Positions 17,605 through 26,419 of a DNA stretch of 64,000 nt are shown here, one piece after another. Under the pieces are notes generated by a model. It saw nothing but the letters and a program-made list of their open reading frames with translations. It was not told where the DNA came from and ran no database searches. Position 1 is the first letter of the stretch. Each line of letters begins with the position of its first letter. Both the position numbers and the translations under genes were made by a program. This DNA comes from Rhizobium lusitanum (GTDB lineage Bacteria; Pseudomonadota; Alphaproteobacteria; Rhizobiales; Rhizobiaceae), in the NCBI RefSeq assembly GCF_014189535.1, contig NZ_CP050304.1, positions 62,001 to 126,000 of the forward strand, read 5' to 3'.

Positions 17605-18876
17605 TCAGCCGGCGACGTCGGCGCGCCGGTTGTCCTGTTTGTAGGGCGCAGGGGCCACCGTTGCCCGAATTTCCTTTTGCAGATGACCGGGGTTGCCCCA
17701 AATCACGCTGACCTCCGTGCCGGGCTCGCTCTGGTCAATATCGATTGTTGTGAGCGACAGCATCTTGCGGAAATAAAAGCTGTAGCCGCGAGACGTTGAG
17801 ACACCGACGAGCTTGCCGTCCTTCATCACCTTGTCGGCATGCATGAAGCCTCGTTGTTCGCGCGGCATTTCCATGAAGTCGTAAGGCGCACCTTCCTTGT
17901 AGAGCGAACTATACACGTCGACGATATCCTCGGCATTCCAGACGAGCGTGCGGATGACGCGCTTGGGGGCTGCCAGCTCCTTTTCCAACGCATCCCGACC
18001 GATGAAATCATGGTTCACCTTGACGCTCTTGCCCCAACCGAGCTCGACAGGGCTACGATACCAATCCTCGATCCTTTCGCCTTCGAAACTTCCCGCAACA
18101 TTGAAGGTTGAAGCGAAGGCGGGCATGGCGGCTTTGAACTCAGCCAGATATTCCTTCATGTCATCGCCGAAGATCGCCGGAAGATAATCCGTGACGATGG
18201 TCGGGAAGCAGGCTTCAAGGTGATTGATGAATGCCGTGCGTCCGCCGAGCTGACGGATACCAAACTCCTGCCCCGCCTTCAGGATTGCCTGATAGACTTC
18301 GGCGCTGTGTTCCGCCGGGCCCTGGAGCTCATAGCCAATCTCTCCGGCCATTCCCTGCCGCAGCGCCAGCACCTCGTGTCCGGCAATCGTGATCTTGCCA
18401 TTGTGCATGAATTTGATATCGCGGATGTCCTGGCCGCAAGCCTTTTCAACCACATGGACGGCCGTGGGGCCGGAAACCTGAAAATTGAACCAGTCATCGA
18501 CTTCGGACGTGGCGTTGTAGTTGCCCTGCCGCATCTTGTAGTCGACCCAGAACCCGCCACGGCCGAAGAGGATGAACTCTTCTTCGCCCAGACGGGTCAA
18601 AATCCCTTCGTGGATGACTTTGCCGTCCTTATTGCAATGGATGACATGCTTCGACTGGTTGAGGACAAATTTCTCGAAGCTGTTGACCGACACGTCCGAG
18701 AACAGCTTCAGCACATCTGGGCCGCGGAAGCGCCGCTCCCAGAGGAACGACCAATCGCCGATATAGCAGGTCTCCTTCCAGGAGAGGCTTTCGTCCTGCC
18801 AATTGGTATATTCCGGCTGACCCCATCGGCTTGTAAAGTAGCCCGGCGGCGTACGACGAAGATCTGCGATAGTCAT
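17605..18876 (-). CDS. GcvT/LigM-like tetrahydrofolate-dependent demethylase
   Basis: This 423-residue protein belongs to the aminomethyltransferase (GcvT) fold. It has the family's C-terminal barrel region (DGKLVGVSTSRGYSFYFRKM) and motifs such as GRTAFINHLEACFP. Its length and the start MTIADLRRTPPGYFTSRWGQ resemble the LigM/DesA group, which transfer the methyl group of methoxylated aromatics to THF. A strong GGGAGG ribosome site precedes the ATG at 18876, whose first bases overlap the stop of the GntR gene (ATGA). With purU downstream, the operon is best read as demethylation of a methoxy or methylated compound with folate recycling; the substrate is not determined. Confidence 0.8.
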   Translation of the reverse strand: MTIADLRRTPPGYFTSRWGQPEYTNWQDESLSWKETCYIGDWSFLWERRFRGPDVLKLFSDVSVNSFEKFVLNQSKHVIHCNKDGKVIHEGILTRLGEEEFILFGRGGFWVDYKMRQGNYNATSEVDDWFNFQVSGPTAVHVVEKACGQDIRDIKFMHNGKITIAGHEVLALRQGMAGEIGYELQGPAEHSAEVYQAILKAGQEFGIRQLGGRTAFINHLEACFPTIVTDYLPAIFGDDMKEYLAEFKAAMPAFASTFNVAGSFEGERIEDWYRSPVELGWGKSVKVNHDFIGRDALEKELAAPKRVIRTLVWNAEDIVDVYSSLYKEGAPYDFMEMPREQRGFMHADKVMKDGKLVGVSTSRGYSFYFRKMLSLTTIDIDQSEPGTEVSVIWGNPGHLQKEIRATVAPAPYKQDNRRADVAG

Positions 18877-19661
18877 AGAGTTCCTCCCTTGATGTAATGG
18901 ATTGCTCCCGTCGGACGCACGGGAAGCTCGACATCCGTCTCGTCGCTGACCCACGGGATCTTTTGCTTGAATGCGCGCAGTATTTGCAGGTAACGCGCCG
19001 CACAGAACGAGTGCTCCAAAGCGAGCGCTTCCGCTCGCTGGCCCTTGCCGGTGCGAATGCAGTCAACGATTGCTCGATGCTGCTCCTGCGCGATCATCAG
19101 CACGCGCTGCACGGACGGCTTGTCGAGACTGAGCGATTTTACAAATGCGTTGGCAGAGGCGAACGGAAGCGTCTTAATCTTTTCCAGCGAGCGTGCGACC
19201 ATCTGACTGCCAGAGGCTTCCACCAGAAGCTCATGAAACCTGTCGTTCAGACGGACATAGTCATCCTGATCGACGGCATCGCTCAGATTGTCGACAACGT
19301 CATCAAGCTGAATGACGCACGCGTTCATTTCAGCAACGATTGAGGGCGTTGCGCTCCCCTCGGCTGCATATCGCGCAGCCAGGCCCTCGAGCGTGCCGCG
19401 GATTTCGATCGCCTGATAAATATCGGTTTCCGAATACATTTTCACTGTGAAGCGATTCGTTGCCGTGCGCTCAAGAAGGCCCTCATCTGCCATCTGATTA
19501 AGGGCCATGCGGGCCGGCGTCCGCGACACGTTGAACCGGTCGGAAATCAGTGCTTCCGACACGCGGCTGCCCGGCATAACTTCTGCGTCAACAATCAGGC
19601 CGCGTAGCCCCAGCACTGCCCGCAATGTTTGCGATTGGGAACTGTCATTATCGTTCGACAC
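18873..19661 (-). CDS. GntR-family regulator (FadR/FCD type) of the one-carbon operon
   Basis: This 262-residue protein has an N-terminal winged helix (SEALISDRFNVSRTPARMAL) and an all-helical FCD ligand domain with the metal-binding positions in YVRLNDRFHELLVEASG, QEQHRAIVDCI and ALEHSFCAA. FCD regulators usually bind a small carboxylate. Its stop codon overlaps the start of the GcvT-like gene, so it is the first gene of the operon it probably represses. Two GTATAC palindromes upstream are candidate operators. Confidence 0.9.
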   Translation of the reverse strand: MSNDNDSSQSQTLRAVLGLRGLIVDAEVMPGSRVSEALISDRFNVSRTPARMALNQMADEGLLERTATNRFTVKMYSETDIYQAIEIRGTLEGLAARYAAEGSATPSIVAEMNACVIQLDDVVDNLSDAVDQDDYVRLNDRFHELLVEASGSQMVARSLEKIKTLPFASANAFVKSLSLDKPSVQRVLMIAQEQHRAIVDCIRTGKGQRAEALALEHSFCAARYLQILRAFKQKIPWVSDETDVELPVRPTGAIHYIKGGTL

Positions 19662-19700
19662 TTTTCTCCTCCGTGTAACAGGGCGAACTTATTATAAAAT

Positions 19701-19769
19701 GTATACGACGTCGAGCGAATACCTCGGAAAATACCACGTTATAAGTCTGGATATCACAAAAGAGTATAC
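19701..19769. promoter_or_regulatory. Two GTATAC sites upstream of the GntR gene
   Basis: GTATAC palindromes at 19701-19706 and 19764-19769 lie in the AT-rich region 40-108 bp upstream of the GntR start. FadR-type GntR proteins often bind short palindromes of the GTxxxxAC kind, so these may be its operators. The assignment is inference from position and shape. Confidence 0.45.
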
Positions 19770-20222
19770 GGATGTCGTTTTCTGGGGGTCGCCGCACATA
19801 CAGCGGCAGGTGGATTCCCTACAAGCGCGAAGGTTCGGTATGCCTTACGAGCTCAAACTATCAGGTCGCTTCCACGATGTTGGACGGGCTGCGGCACAAG
19901 GTGCTGTTTGAGAGTTCCGCGTGGAAATCAACACTTTGAGGAACGGCTTTTACCGGACACGGTTATGCAGCGAGCGCAGCAAATTGCTCAAATGCGGATT
20001 GGCCGCTGATTGTTGAATTCCATACAAAACCCTCTCCAGCAAAAGCGTCCCCGGATTGATTCGGTAGCGAACATCGCCCCCAGTGGATTTTGCATTAAGC
20101 GATTGATAATATTTGTCTATTAGTAGTGCCTTCGGGTTCATCGTTGGCGCAGTCGCGCGCCCACCGCATCCTGTCCTCCTCTAGCGAGGGGGCATTGTTC
20201 GCTGCTGATTCAAACTTCACCC
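19770..20222. other. Gap between two minus-strand operons
   Basis: About 450 bp. A minus-strand frame at 19950-20141 encodes 63 residues but has no recognisable domain or ribosome site. No other gene-like signal was seen. Confidence 0.4.
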
Positions 20223-22508
20223 CTAAATCAGCTTGTCGAGCGTAATCGGCAAGTCCCGAATACGTTTGCCGGTCGCGTTAAAGATGGCATTGGCAACCGC
20301 AGCCCCAACGCCGGTGATTCCGATTTCCCCAATTCCACGCGCTCCCATGGGGGCCTGCGGATCAGCCGCATCAGTGTAGATGATGTCTATCTGAGGGACG
20401 TCCATTTGTACGGGGACATGATATTCGGCAAGCGAAGCGTTGACGATACGACCAGTCCGCTCATCGAAATTCGTCTCTTCGGTCAGCGCCAGGCCAATCC
20501 CCATCACGATGCCGCCCTTGAACTGACTAGTTGCAGTTTTGGCGTTCAGGATATGTCCTGCATCAAACGAGCCAAGGAAGCGGGAAACTCGAGTTTCTCC
20601 GGTAACGTCACTGACGCGTACTTCACAGAATTGCGCCCCATAGGAATGCATGGAAAAAGCCTGCATTTCCGCTGGGGGCGCTGCCTCGGCCTGACAGACG
20701 AGTTCGTTGCGACCTGAACGACGAAGAATCGATTCGTAGGTCTCGAAACGCTCCAGATCGTCGCGATGGCCGATTCCACCGTCGCGCGGCTCGACATCAG
20801 CAAGCGAAAGGCCAGCCAGCGGCGACGCATTGCCCGCGAGCTTGAGCAGCTCCTCGACGAAGACTTCCGTTGCGGCAATGACCGCGCCTCCGATGGAAGC
20901 GGTCTGCGTCGAGCCGCCGGCGATGACACCACGTGGCAGGGTGCTATCACCATATTCGAAGGTGACATGATCGGTCAGCACGCCAAGACGGGCTGCAATG
21001 TGCTGCACCTGCGCCGTGGCCGTGCCCATTCCCATATCGTGAACTGCCGTCGAGACCGTGACATGACCAACAGCCGTCAGCCTGATGCGGGCGGCCGTTC
21101 CGGGAAAGCGGTGATAGGGATAGGTCGCTGTTGCGCAACCCATACCAATGAGCCATTCGCCGTCACGCTGCTGGCGTGGGGTAGGGCTGCGGCGGTGCCA
21201 GCCGAATTGTTTCGCGCCCGACTCATAGGCTTCGATCAGGTGGCGGGAAGAGAATGCTTTGCCACTGGTCGGATCCTTTTCCGGCTCGATACGCTTGCGC
21301 AGTTCAATTGGATCGATCCCGAGTTTGTCGGCTAGTTCATCGAGCGCGCATTCCAGCGCAAACGTGCCGACCGACTCGCCCGGCGCGCGCATGAAGGTAT
21401 TCGCCATCATATCCATGTCGGCAACCTCCTGGGCGAGACGAAAGGTTTTGGCGGCATAGAGATGTCGAGCCGGAAAGGTGAATTGTTCAGGACAGGAATT
21501 ATGCAGCGTCATAGCAACGATACCCGTGTGGATGACTGCATCTAGCTTTCCCTCACCGCTAGCGCCGAGTGCCACGCGCTGCTCCGTCACCGTGCGACCG
21601 CCGACAATGCGGAATACACCCTCGCGCGATAGCATGATGCGTACCGGCCGTTTTGCGAGTTTGGCCGCGGCACATGCCAGGATTTGATGATCCCATAGAC
21701 ATTTGCCGCCAAAGCCTCCACCGACATACGGGGATGTCACGCGCACCTTCTCCGGATCGATATCGAACATATCAGCCAGTTGTCCGGCCGTCAGATCAAT
21801 CATCTGGGTAGCGTCGTGCAGTCGCAGTTCGTCGCCTTTCCAGGCGACGGTCGCGGCGTGTAGTTCGATTGCGTTGTGATTGTGCCGGGGTGTTCGGTAG
21901 ATATTGTCTACCTGCACTTCGGATGCCTTTAAGGCATGCTCCGCATCGCCGATTTCGAGAATAGGCGGCTGACCCAGCAATGTCTCCAGCTGGCGCGGCC
22001 TCATCTTGGCTTCCTCAAACGAGGTGACCGCCGGCAACGCCGCATATTCCACCTTGATCAGCGATGTTGCAAAATCAGCCTGCTCCTGAGTTTCGCCGAG
22101 GACAAGCGCAACAGCCTGACCGTTCCAGTGGATTTCGTCGTTCTGCATGACCGGCAAGTCGCTTGCGCCTGCAGACGATGGCGAGGACATCATCAGAGAC
22201 GGGGCCTTCATCCGGGGTGCATTTTGATAGGTCATTACAAGCACCACGCCCGGCGCCTTTTCGGCTCCCATGGTATCGAGCTCGGTAATGCGACCGCGGG
22301 CGATATTGCTGAAGACGAGCGCGGCGTAGCAGATATTCTCGTAAGGATACTCGGCCGCAAAGAGCGCCTTGCCCTCTACTTTGAGAGGTCCGTCGATGCG
22401 CGATATCGGCTGACCAAGCGCACCGTGCTTGCGCAGCATCGGATCTGATGTGACCCCCGGCTGCCAGCTGCCGGACTTGTCCCTTTGGGCATCGGATTGC
22501 ACGGTCAT
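20223..22508 (-). CDS. paoC: Molybdenum-binding subunit of aldehyde/xanthine oxidoreductase
   Basis: This 761-residue protein is the large subunit of the xanthine dehydrogenase family. It shows the cofactor-binding stretches TSPYVGGGFGGKCLWDHQ and ARGIGEIGITGVGAAVANA; the Glu in the latter is the family's catalytic base. It overlaps the FAD subunit gene by 4 bp. The order [2Fe-2S], FAD, Mo with separate genes and an extra Fe-S loop in the FAD subunit matches the periplasmic aldehyde oxidoreductase PaoABC better than xanthine dehydrogenase. It would oxidise aldehydes to acids. No Tat signal is visible on the small subunit, so a cytoplasmic enzyme is possible. The dedicated maturation chaperone (PaoD/XdhC type) is not encoded nearby. 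Confidence 0.88.
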   Translation of the reverse strand: MTVQSDAQRDKSGSWQPGVTSDPMLRKHGALGQPISRIDGPLKVEGKALFAAEYPYENICYAALVFSNIARGRITELDTMGAEKAPGVVLVMTYQNAPRMKAPSLMMSSPSSAGASDLPVMQNDEIHWNGQAVALVLGETQEQADFATSLIKVEYAALPAVTSFEEAKMRPRQLETLLGQPPILEIGDAEHALKASEVQVDNIYRTPRHNHNAIELHAATVAWKGDELRLHDATQMIDLTAGQLADMFDIDPEKVRVTSPYVGGGFGGKCLWDHQILACAAAKLAKRPVRIMLSREGVFRIVGGRTVTEQRVALGASGEGKLDAVIHTGIVAMTLHNSCPEQFTFPARHLYAAKTFRLAQEVADMDMMANTFMRAPGESVGTFALECALDELADKLGIDPIELRKRIEPEKDPTSGKAFSSRHLIEAYESGAKQFGWHRRSPTPRQQRDGEWLIGMGCATATYPYHRFPGTAARIRLTAVGHVTVSTAVHDMGMGTATAQVQHIAARLGVLTDHVTFEYGDSTLPRGVIAGGSTQTASIGGAVIAATEVFVEELLKLAGNASPLAGLSLADVEPRDGGIGHRDDLERFETYESILRRSGRNELVCQAEAAPPAEMQAFSMHSYGAQFCEVRVSDVTGETRVSRFLGSFDAGHILNAKTATSQFKGGIVMGIGLALTEETNFDERTGRIVNASLAEYHVPVQMDVPQIDIIYTDAADPQAPMGARGIGEIGITGVGAAVANAIFNATGKRIRDLPITLDKLI

Positions 22509-23494
22509 GCGCCCTCTCCTTTCAATTCATCGAGAACCGCAACGATCGTTCGTTTCGCCAACTCGATCTTGAAGCCGTTGTCCCTCAGCCCGACGGCTGT
22601 CGCGAGTTCCACTTCAGCTGCGGCGCGGAAGCTCTCAAGACCGGCGGGCTCGCCTATCAAGGCTTCCTCGGCCTTGAGGGCGCGCCAGGGTTTGTGGGCA
22701 ACCCCGCCAAGTGCCAGTCGGACATCACGCACTTTGCCTGCGTCATCGATGTCGATCGCCGCAGCGACAGAGATCAAAGCGAAGGCATAGCTCGCGCGGT
22801 CGCGTACCTTGCGATAGGTGGAACGCCGGGCGAAGGGAAGCGGCGGAATTTCAATTGCCGTGATCAGCTCGTTGAGCTGCAGCTGCGTTTCAATATCCGG
22901 CCGGTCGCCGGGCAGCCGGTGCAGATCCAACAGGCGCACGCTGCGCGAGCCGACAGGCCCTTCAAGATGCACAGTTGCGTCAAGCGCGGCGAGCGCTACG
23001 CACATGTCGGATGGATGGGTCGCAACACAGGAGGATGATGCGCCTAGGATCGCATGATAACGGTTAAAACCATCCTTGGCGTCACAACCCGCCTGCGGCT
23101 GTCTTTTATTGCAACGAGCCGCATCGTCATAAAAGTACCGACACCGCGTGCGCTGCAGAATATTGCCGCCAACCGTGGCCATGTTACGGATTTGGGCGCT
23201 GGCGCCGGCCAGAATTGAACGGGCGAGAAACGGAAAGGCCAAGCGAATATATGGATCAGCGGCGAGCGCCGTGTTCTTCGTCGCCGCACCGATCAAAAGA
23301 CTGCCATCGGGACGCAGCTCGATCTCAGCCGGCAAGCGAGTGATGTCGATCAGCATTTCCGGCCGCTCGACACCCTCGCGCATCAGATCGACGAGGTTCG
23401 TGCCGCCGCCGAGATATTTCGATGCGGTGTTGGCTTTCGCAAGATCAACGGCCGCCATAGCGTCGGGCGCCTGGTCGTAGGTAAAGACATTCAC
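22505..23494 (-). CDS. paoB: FAD-binding subunit of aldehyde oxidoreductase
   Basis: This 329-residue CO-dehydrogenase-flavoprotein-type subunit has an FAD-binding N-terminal half (KYLGGGTNLVDLMREGVERP and NMATVGGNILQRTRCRYF). After that comes a Cys-rich loop (CRYFYDDAARCNKRQPQAGC) that ordinary xanthine dehydrogenase subunits lack and that in PaoB holds a [4Fe-4S] cluster. This loop is the best evidence for a Pao-type enzyme. The gene overlaps its neighbours by 4 bp on both sides, so the three subunits are made from one message. Confidence 0.88.
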   Translation of the reverse strand: MNVFTYDQAPDAMAAVDLAKANTASKYLGGGTNLVDLMREGVERPEMLIDITRLPAEIELRPDGSLLIGAATKNTALAADPYIRLAFPFLARSILAGASAQIRNMATVGGNILQRTRCRYFYDDAARCNKRQPQAGCDAKDGFNRYHAILGASSSCVATHPSDMCVALAALDATVHLEGPVGSRSVRLLDLHRLPGDRPDIETQLQLNELITAIEIPPLPFARRSTYRKVRDRASYAFALISVAAAIDIDDAGKVRDVRLALGGVAHKPWRALKAEEALIGEPAGLESFRAAAEVELATAVGLRDNGFKIELAKRTIVAVLDELKGEGA

Positions 23495-24021
23495 GCGGGT
23501 GTCCCCTCTTTTGCCTTGTTGCGCGTTTCGACCAGCGCTTGAGAGATGGCGTCGACAATTCCGTTATAGGCTCCGCATCGACAGAGGTTGCCGCTCATGC
23601 GTTCGCGAAGCTCAATCTCATCGAGAGCGACGCTTGCTGCCATCAGCTGCTTCGTGACCACGCTCGGTACATTGCGGTTAACTTCACCCATCATTCCGAT
23701 CGCGGAACAGAGCTGTCCCGGCGTGCAATAACCGCATTGAAACCCTTCGTGCTCGATAAAAGCTTGCTGTAGAGGGTGCAGATTGCCATTGCTGGCAAGC
23801 CCTTCGACGGTCGTGATGCTGCGACCCTGGTACTGGACTGCAAGGGCAAGGCAGGAGTTGATGCGCTCGCCATCGACCAGAACGGTGCAGGCGCCACAAG
23901 CACCCTGATCGCATCCCTTCTTGGTGCCGGTGAAGCCGAGGTTATTGCGGAGAAGATCGAGCAACGAGGTCCGAATATCCGCCTTAACGTCGATGTCCTC
24001 TCCATTAATCGTAAACCTCAT
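23491..24021 (-). CDS. paoA: [2Fe-2S] subunit of aldehyde oxidoreductase
   Basis: This 176-residue ferredoxin-like subunit binds two [2Fe-2S] clusters: CDQGACGACTVLVDG with a later Cys for the plant-type cluster, and CGYCTPGQL plus NLCRCGAYNGIVDAI for the helical one. I chose the ATG at 24021 because GGAGG stands 8 bases before it; the frame extends to 24045. E. coli PaoA carries a Tat signal, but no such signal is visible here. It is the first gene of the operon and passes electrons from the molybdenum subunit towards FAD. Confidence 0.9.
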   Translation of the reverse strand: MRFTINGEDIDVKADIRTSLLDLLRNNLGFTGTKKGCDQGACGACTVLVDGERINSCLALAVQYQGRSITTVEGLASNGNLHPLQQAFIEHEGFQCGYCTPGQLCSAIGMMGEVNRNVPSVVTKQLMAASVALDEIELRERMSGNLCRCGAYNGIVDAISQALVETRNKAKEGTPA

Positions 24022-24636
24022 GTCGGTCGCCTCCTTCAGCGGCATTGATTTGATACATTCCTTGAGGACGTACTGAGGGAACGCGTTTGCGAGGAAATTG
24101 ATCCATCGTCACGTACGGCTGAAGTAGGGTTTCAACCGGAACGCTCATCCGACATATCGTGCAAGGACAGAATAGGTTTTGATGGCAAGCTGCACATCTG
24201 TCGCCTTAGGCCGGGGAAGCCGGCCTTTGCCTACATTCCGACATTGAGCACTGGTGACGCCGACGTCAGACCGAGGGGCAAGGTTTCGGGTGCCTGCTGT
24301 CGAAAACGAGACGATGTATCTTCATCATGGAAATGTCCTTGGACGGAGCATCTTCAGTGTCAAATGAGGAGCCGCACACCACCTTCGACTTCGTCAGCGT
24401 CGCGAGCGATCGTCCTCACCTTCGCCCAAGAGAGCGCTGATGTCCTGATTGCTCACTCACCTTTGGTGCAGCCGCGTCTTACTCGCCACCCAGGATGCGT
24501 AGGCCAGAACCAGCCAATCCGCGCTGCAGCGCGTTACTCCGGATACTGCGGTTGAATGCTGATCATTTGTCGGCACCCTGAGAGGAACTATTCAAGTCAG
24601 CGCCCGTTACGTCTCAACACACTAGAGGAGAGACGC
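24022..24636. other. Gap holding the pao-operon promoter region
   Basis: About 615 bp between divergent genes. A + strand frame at 24244-24555 shows no domain or ribosome site. No regulator gene for the pao operon is present here. Confidence 0.4.
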
Positions 24637-24816
24637 ATGAGCCTATTACTTATAATAATCATATTGGTTGTGATCTTTGGCGGCGGTGGCGGCTATTATG
24701 CACATCGGTCCTATGGCGGCAGAGGTGTCGGAGGTATCTTCGGGCTCATTCTAATTATTCTGCTCGTTCTTTGGTTGCTGGGCGGACTCCACGGTTTTGG
24801 GCCGGCGCCTGTCTAG
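24637..24816 (+). CDS. Small Gly-rich two-helix membrane protein
   Basis: A 59-residue protein with two hydrophobic segments (LLLIIIILVVIFGGGGGYY and IFGLILIILLVLWLLGGL) joined by a short Gly/Arg-rich turn (HRSYGGRGVGG). GAGGAGA stands at the right distance before the ATG. Similar tiny glycine-rich membrane proteins are common in Rhizobiaceae, often of unknown role. No operon partner is evident. Confidence 0.75.
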   Translation: MSLLLIIIILVVIFGGGGGYYAHRSYGGRGVGGIFGLILIILLVLWLLGGLHGFGPAPV

Positions 24817-25291
24817 CAAGAGACGTCGTCATGGACGTCAGTGGCGAGGCACCGTCTAGCTCCGAAGGGAATATCGAGTAGCTGGTCCTTATATTCAATG
24901 CCCGCGATAGACAAATTCGGCGTGGGCGTTGACCTTTATTTTAGCTTGACGCCGCATGAAAAGCGGGACCTTGCCCGAAACAGGAAGCAGAGTGCCGTCA
25001 ATCCGGGAAGAAGTTCGATCCCAATTCTGAGTTGCACGACAGCGCTGGCTAGGGCTTGAAAGACCGGACTTTCCTCTATGATATGATTGCAGCAAGCGCT
25101 TCGTTCATAAGCTGTAAAAGGCTGCTTTTCTCCAAGAATGAGCAGAGCGGCGATGTGATCTATATCGCCGTTTGTCAGAAAGCGCGGTCATTCCGTGTAC
25201 TTTCCGATCAAGTGAGAGGCCTGTTGAAGGGGTCTGCGCGCATACTGACCAAACGCGCATCGCTCCTACAATCCTATCAGAAAGCAAGCCG
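24817..25291. other. Gap without a recognised gene
   Basis: About 475 bp between two small + strand genes. Frames present are short and of poor composition. Nothing supported. Confidence 0.4.
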
Positions 25292-25594
25292 ATGTTTTTT
25301 GTCGTTACAATGTCGCATCCCGATGGGGATGGTTGGGGACAACATGTCGAGGCGCATGTTGTTTATCTCAAGACCTTGGTCGCTCAAGGTAAACTACGGG
25401 CTTCTGGACCGGCTACCGGCTTTCCATTACGTTCTGGCCTATTGATTTTCACGGTGGTCGATCGCGCCGAACTCGACCAGCTTATTGCTGGTGATCCGTT
25501 CGCGAAGGAAAATCTGATCGCAAATATTACGATTGTGGCGTGGGACCCTCTCTTTGGGAGATTCGCCGAAGAATCCTCTGATTCCGTCAAATAG
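25292..25594 (+). CDS. YciI-family protein
   Basis: This 100-residue protein fits the small ferredoxin-like YciI fold: MFFVVTMSHPDG as first strand, a helix with HVEAHVVYLKTLVAQGKL, then GPATGFPLRSGLLIFTVVDR and a C-terminal strand ITIVAWDPLFGRF. The conserved His in the first helix and the following Asp region are what family members use for dimer formation or acid/base chemistry. Function of most members is unknown; relatives act in dehalogenation or dehydration. The start at 25292 is where homologues begin; a longer frame upstream looks non-native. Confidence 0.82.
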   Translation: MFFVVTMSHPDGDGWGQHVEAHVVYLKTLVAQGKLRASGPATGFPLRSGLLIFTVVDRAELDQLIAGDPFAKENLIANITIVAWDPLFGRFAEESSDSVK

Positions 25595-25750
25595 TGAGAC
25601 GATCAAACCGACTTCTCGTATGTATACGGGCATATGTTGATCGGCACTGCAACGCCGCGCTTGAAGAAATCGGTCACGGCGTCGTTTTGCAGTTAATCGA
25701 GGTCTTCCTCAATTTGTGTGGAAATCAACAGTTCTGGGGCCTGGTAGCCT

Positions 25751-26419
25751 TCATGAGGCTGGCAACCGGCGCCATGACCCCTCCGGCAGTTCCCCCTCGC
25801 GTGTGGCCGCGTTCACGGCTGCTTGGAGACCCCCCGCATCGAGCGGAATGCAATAGGCCGGCTTCGCACGCTCGAAACGCCAACTGTCCACAAGAACGCC
25901 GGTATCGACCACGTCGAAGCCGAATTGGTCGTGAAGCCTCGCAACCACCTCCTTCGACGCCGCGTCGTCACCTGCGATCGGCAACGCTCGACGGCCAGGG
26001 CCTGTGGGCGGTCGAGCGCCGAGCGGCAGATCACGGGCAAGAATGGCATTGAACGCTTTGACAATCCGGGCCTCCGGCAACCGGGCTGCAACCAGCTCGC
26101 TCGTCGTGGTCGTCCGCGCATCCAGAGAGGCGATCCGGCCATCGCGCTCCGGGTAGTAGTTCATCGCATCAATGACGATTTTCTTGCCAATTTCCACGCG
26201 CGGAAGGCTGTCGATGGCGCCCAGCGGGACTGCAGCCACCACGATCTCACCGAACGCAGCCGCCTCGTCCGGTGTGCCCACAACGCAACCTATTGCGTTG
26301 GCCAGATCTACAAGCCTCGCCGGGTGCCGCGAGCCGATCTTCACCTCGTGGCCCTGTTCCACGGCCAACCGGGCGAGCGCCTCGCCAACAGGGCCGGCGC
26401 CCAATATTCCGATCCTCAT
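25751..26419 (-). CDS. NADP-dependent oxidoreductase (F420-reductase-like)
   Basis: This 222-residue Rossmann protein begins with the dinucleotide motif GILGAGPVGEALARLAVEQG, followed by KIGSRHP, which favours NADP(H). It then shows VVAAVPLGAIDSLP, VIDAMNYYPERDG and VKAFNAILARDLP, blocks typical of NADPH:F420 reductase-like proteins. In bacteria without F420, members of this family act on other small substrates, unknown here. It overlaps the upstream beta-propeller gene by 4 bp and is the last gene of a three-gene minus-strand operon. Confidence 0.85.
   Translation of the reverse strand: MRIGILGAGPVGEALARLAVEQGHEVKIGSRHPARLVDLANAIGCVVGTPDEAAAFGEIVVAAVPLGAIDSLPRVEIGKKIVIDAMNYYPERDGRIASLDARTTTTSELVAARLPEARIVKAFNAILARDLPLGARPPTGPGRRALPIAGDDAASKEVVARLHDQFGFDVVDTGVLVDSWRFERAKPAYCIPLDAGGLQAAVNAATREGELPEGSWRRLPAS

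Noticed and set aside
19950..20141. A 63-codon minus-strand frame between the GntR operon and the pao operon
   Set aside because: Somewhat protein-like, but no ribosome site, partner or family; not enough to call a gene.
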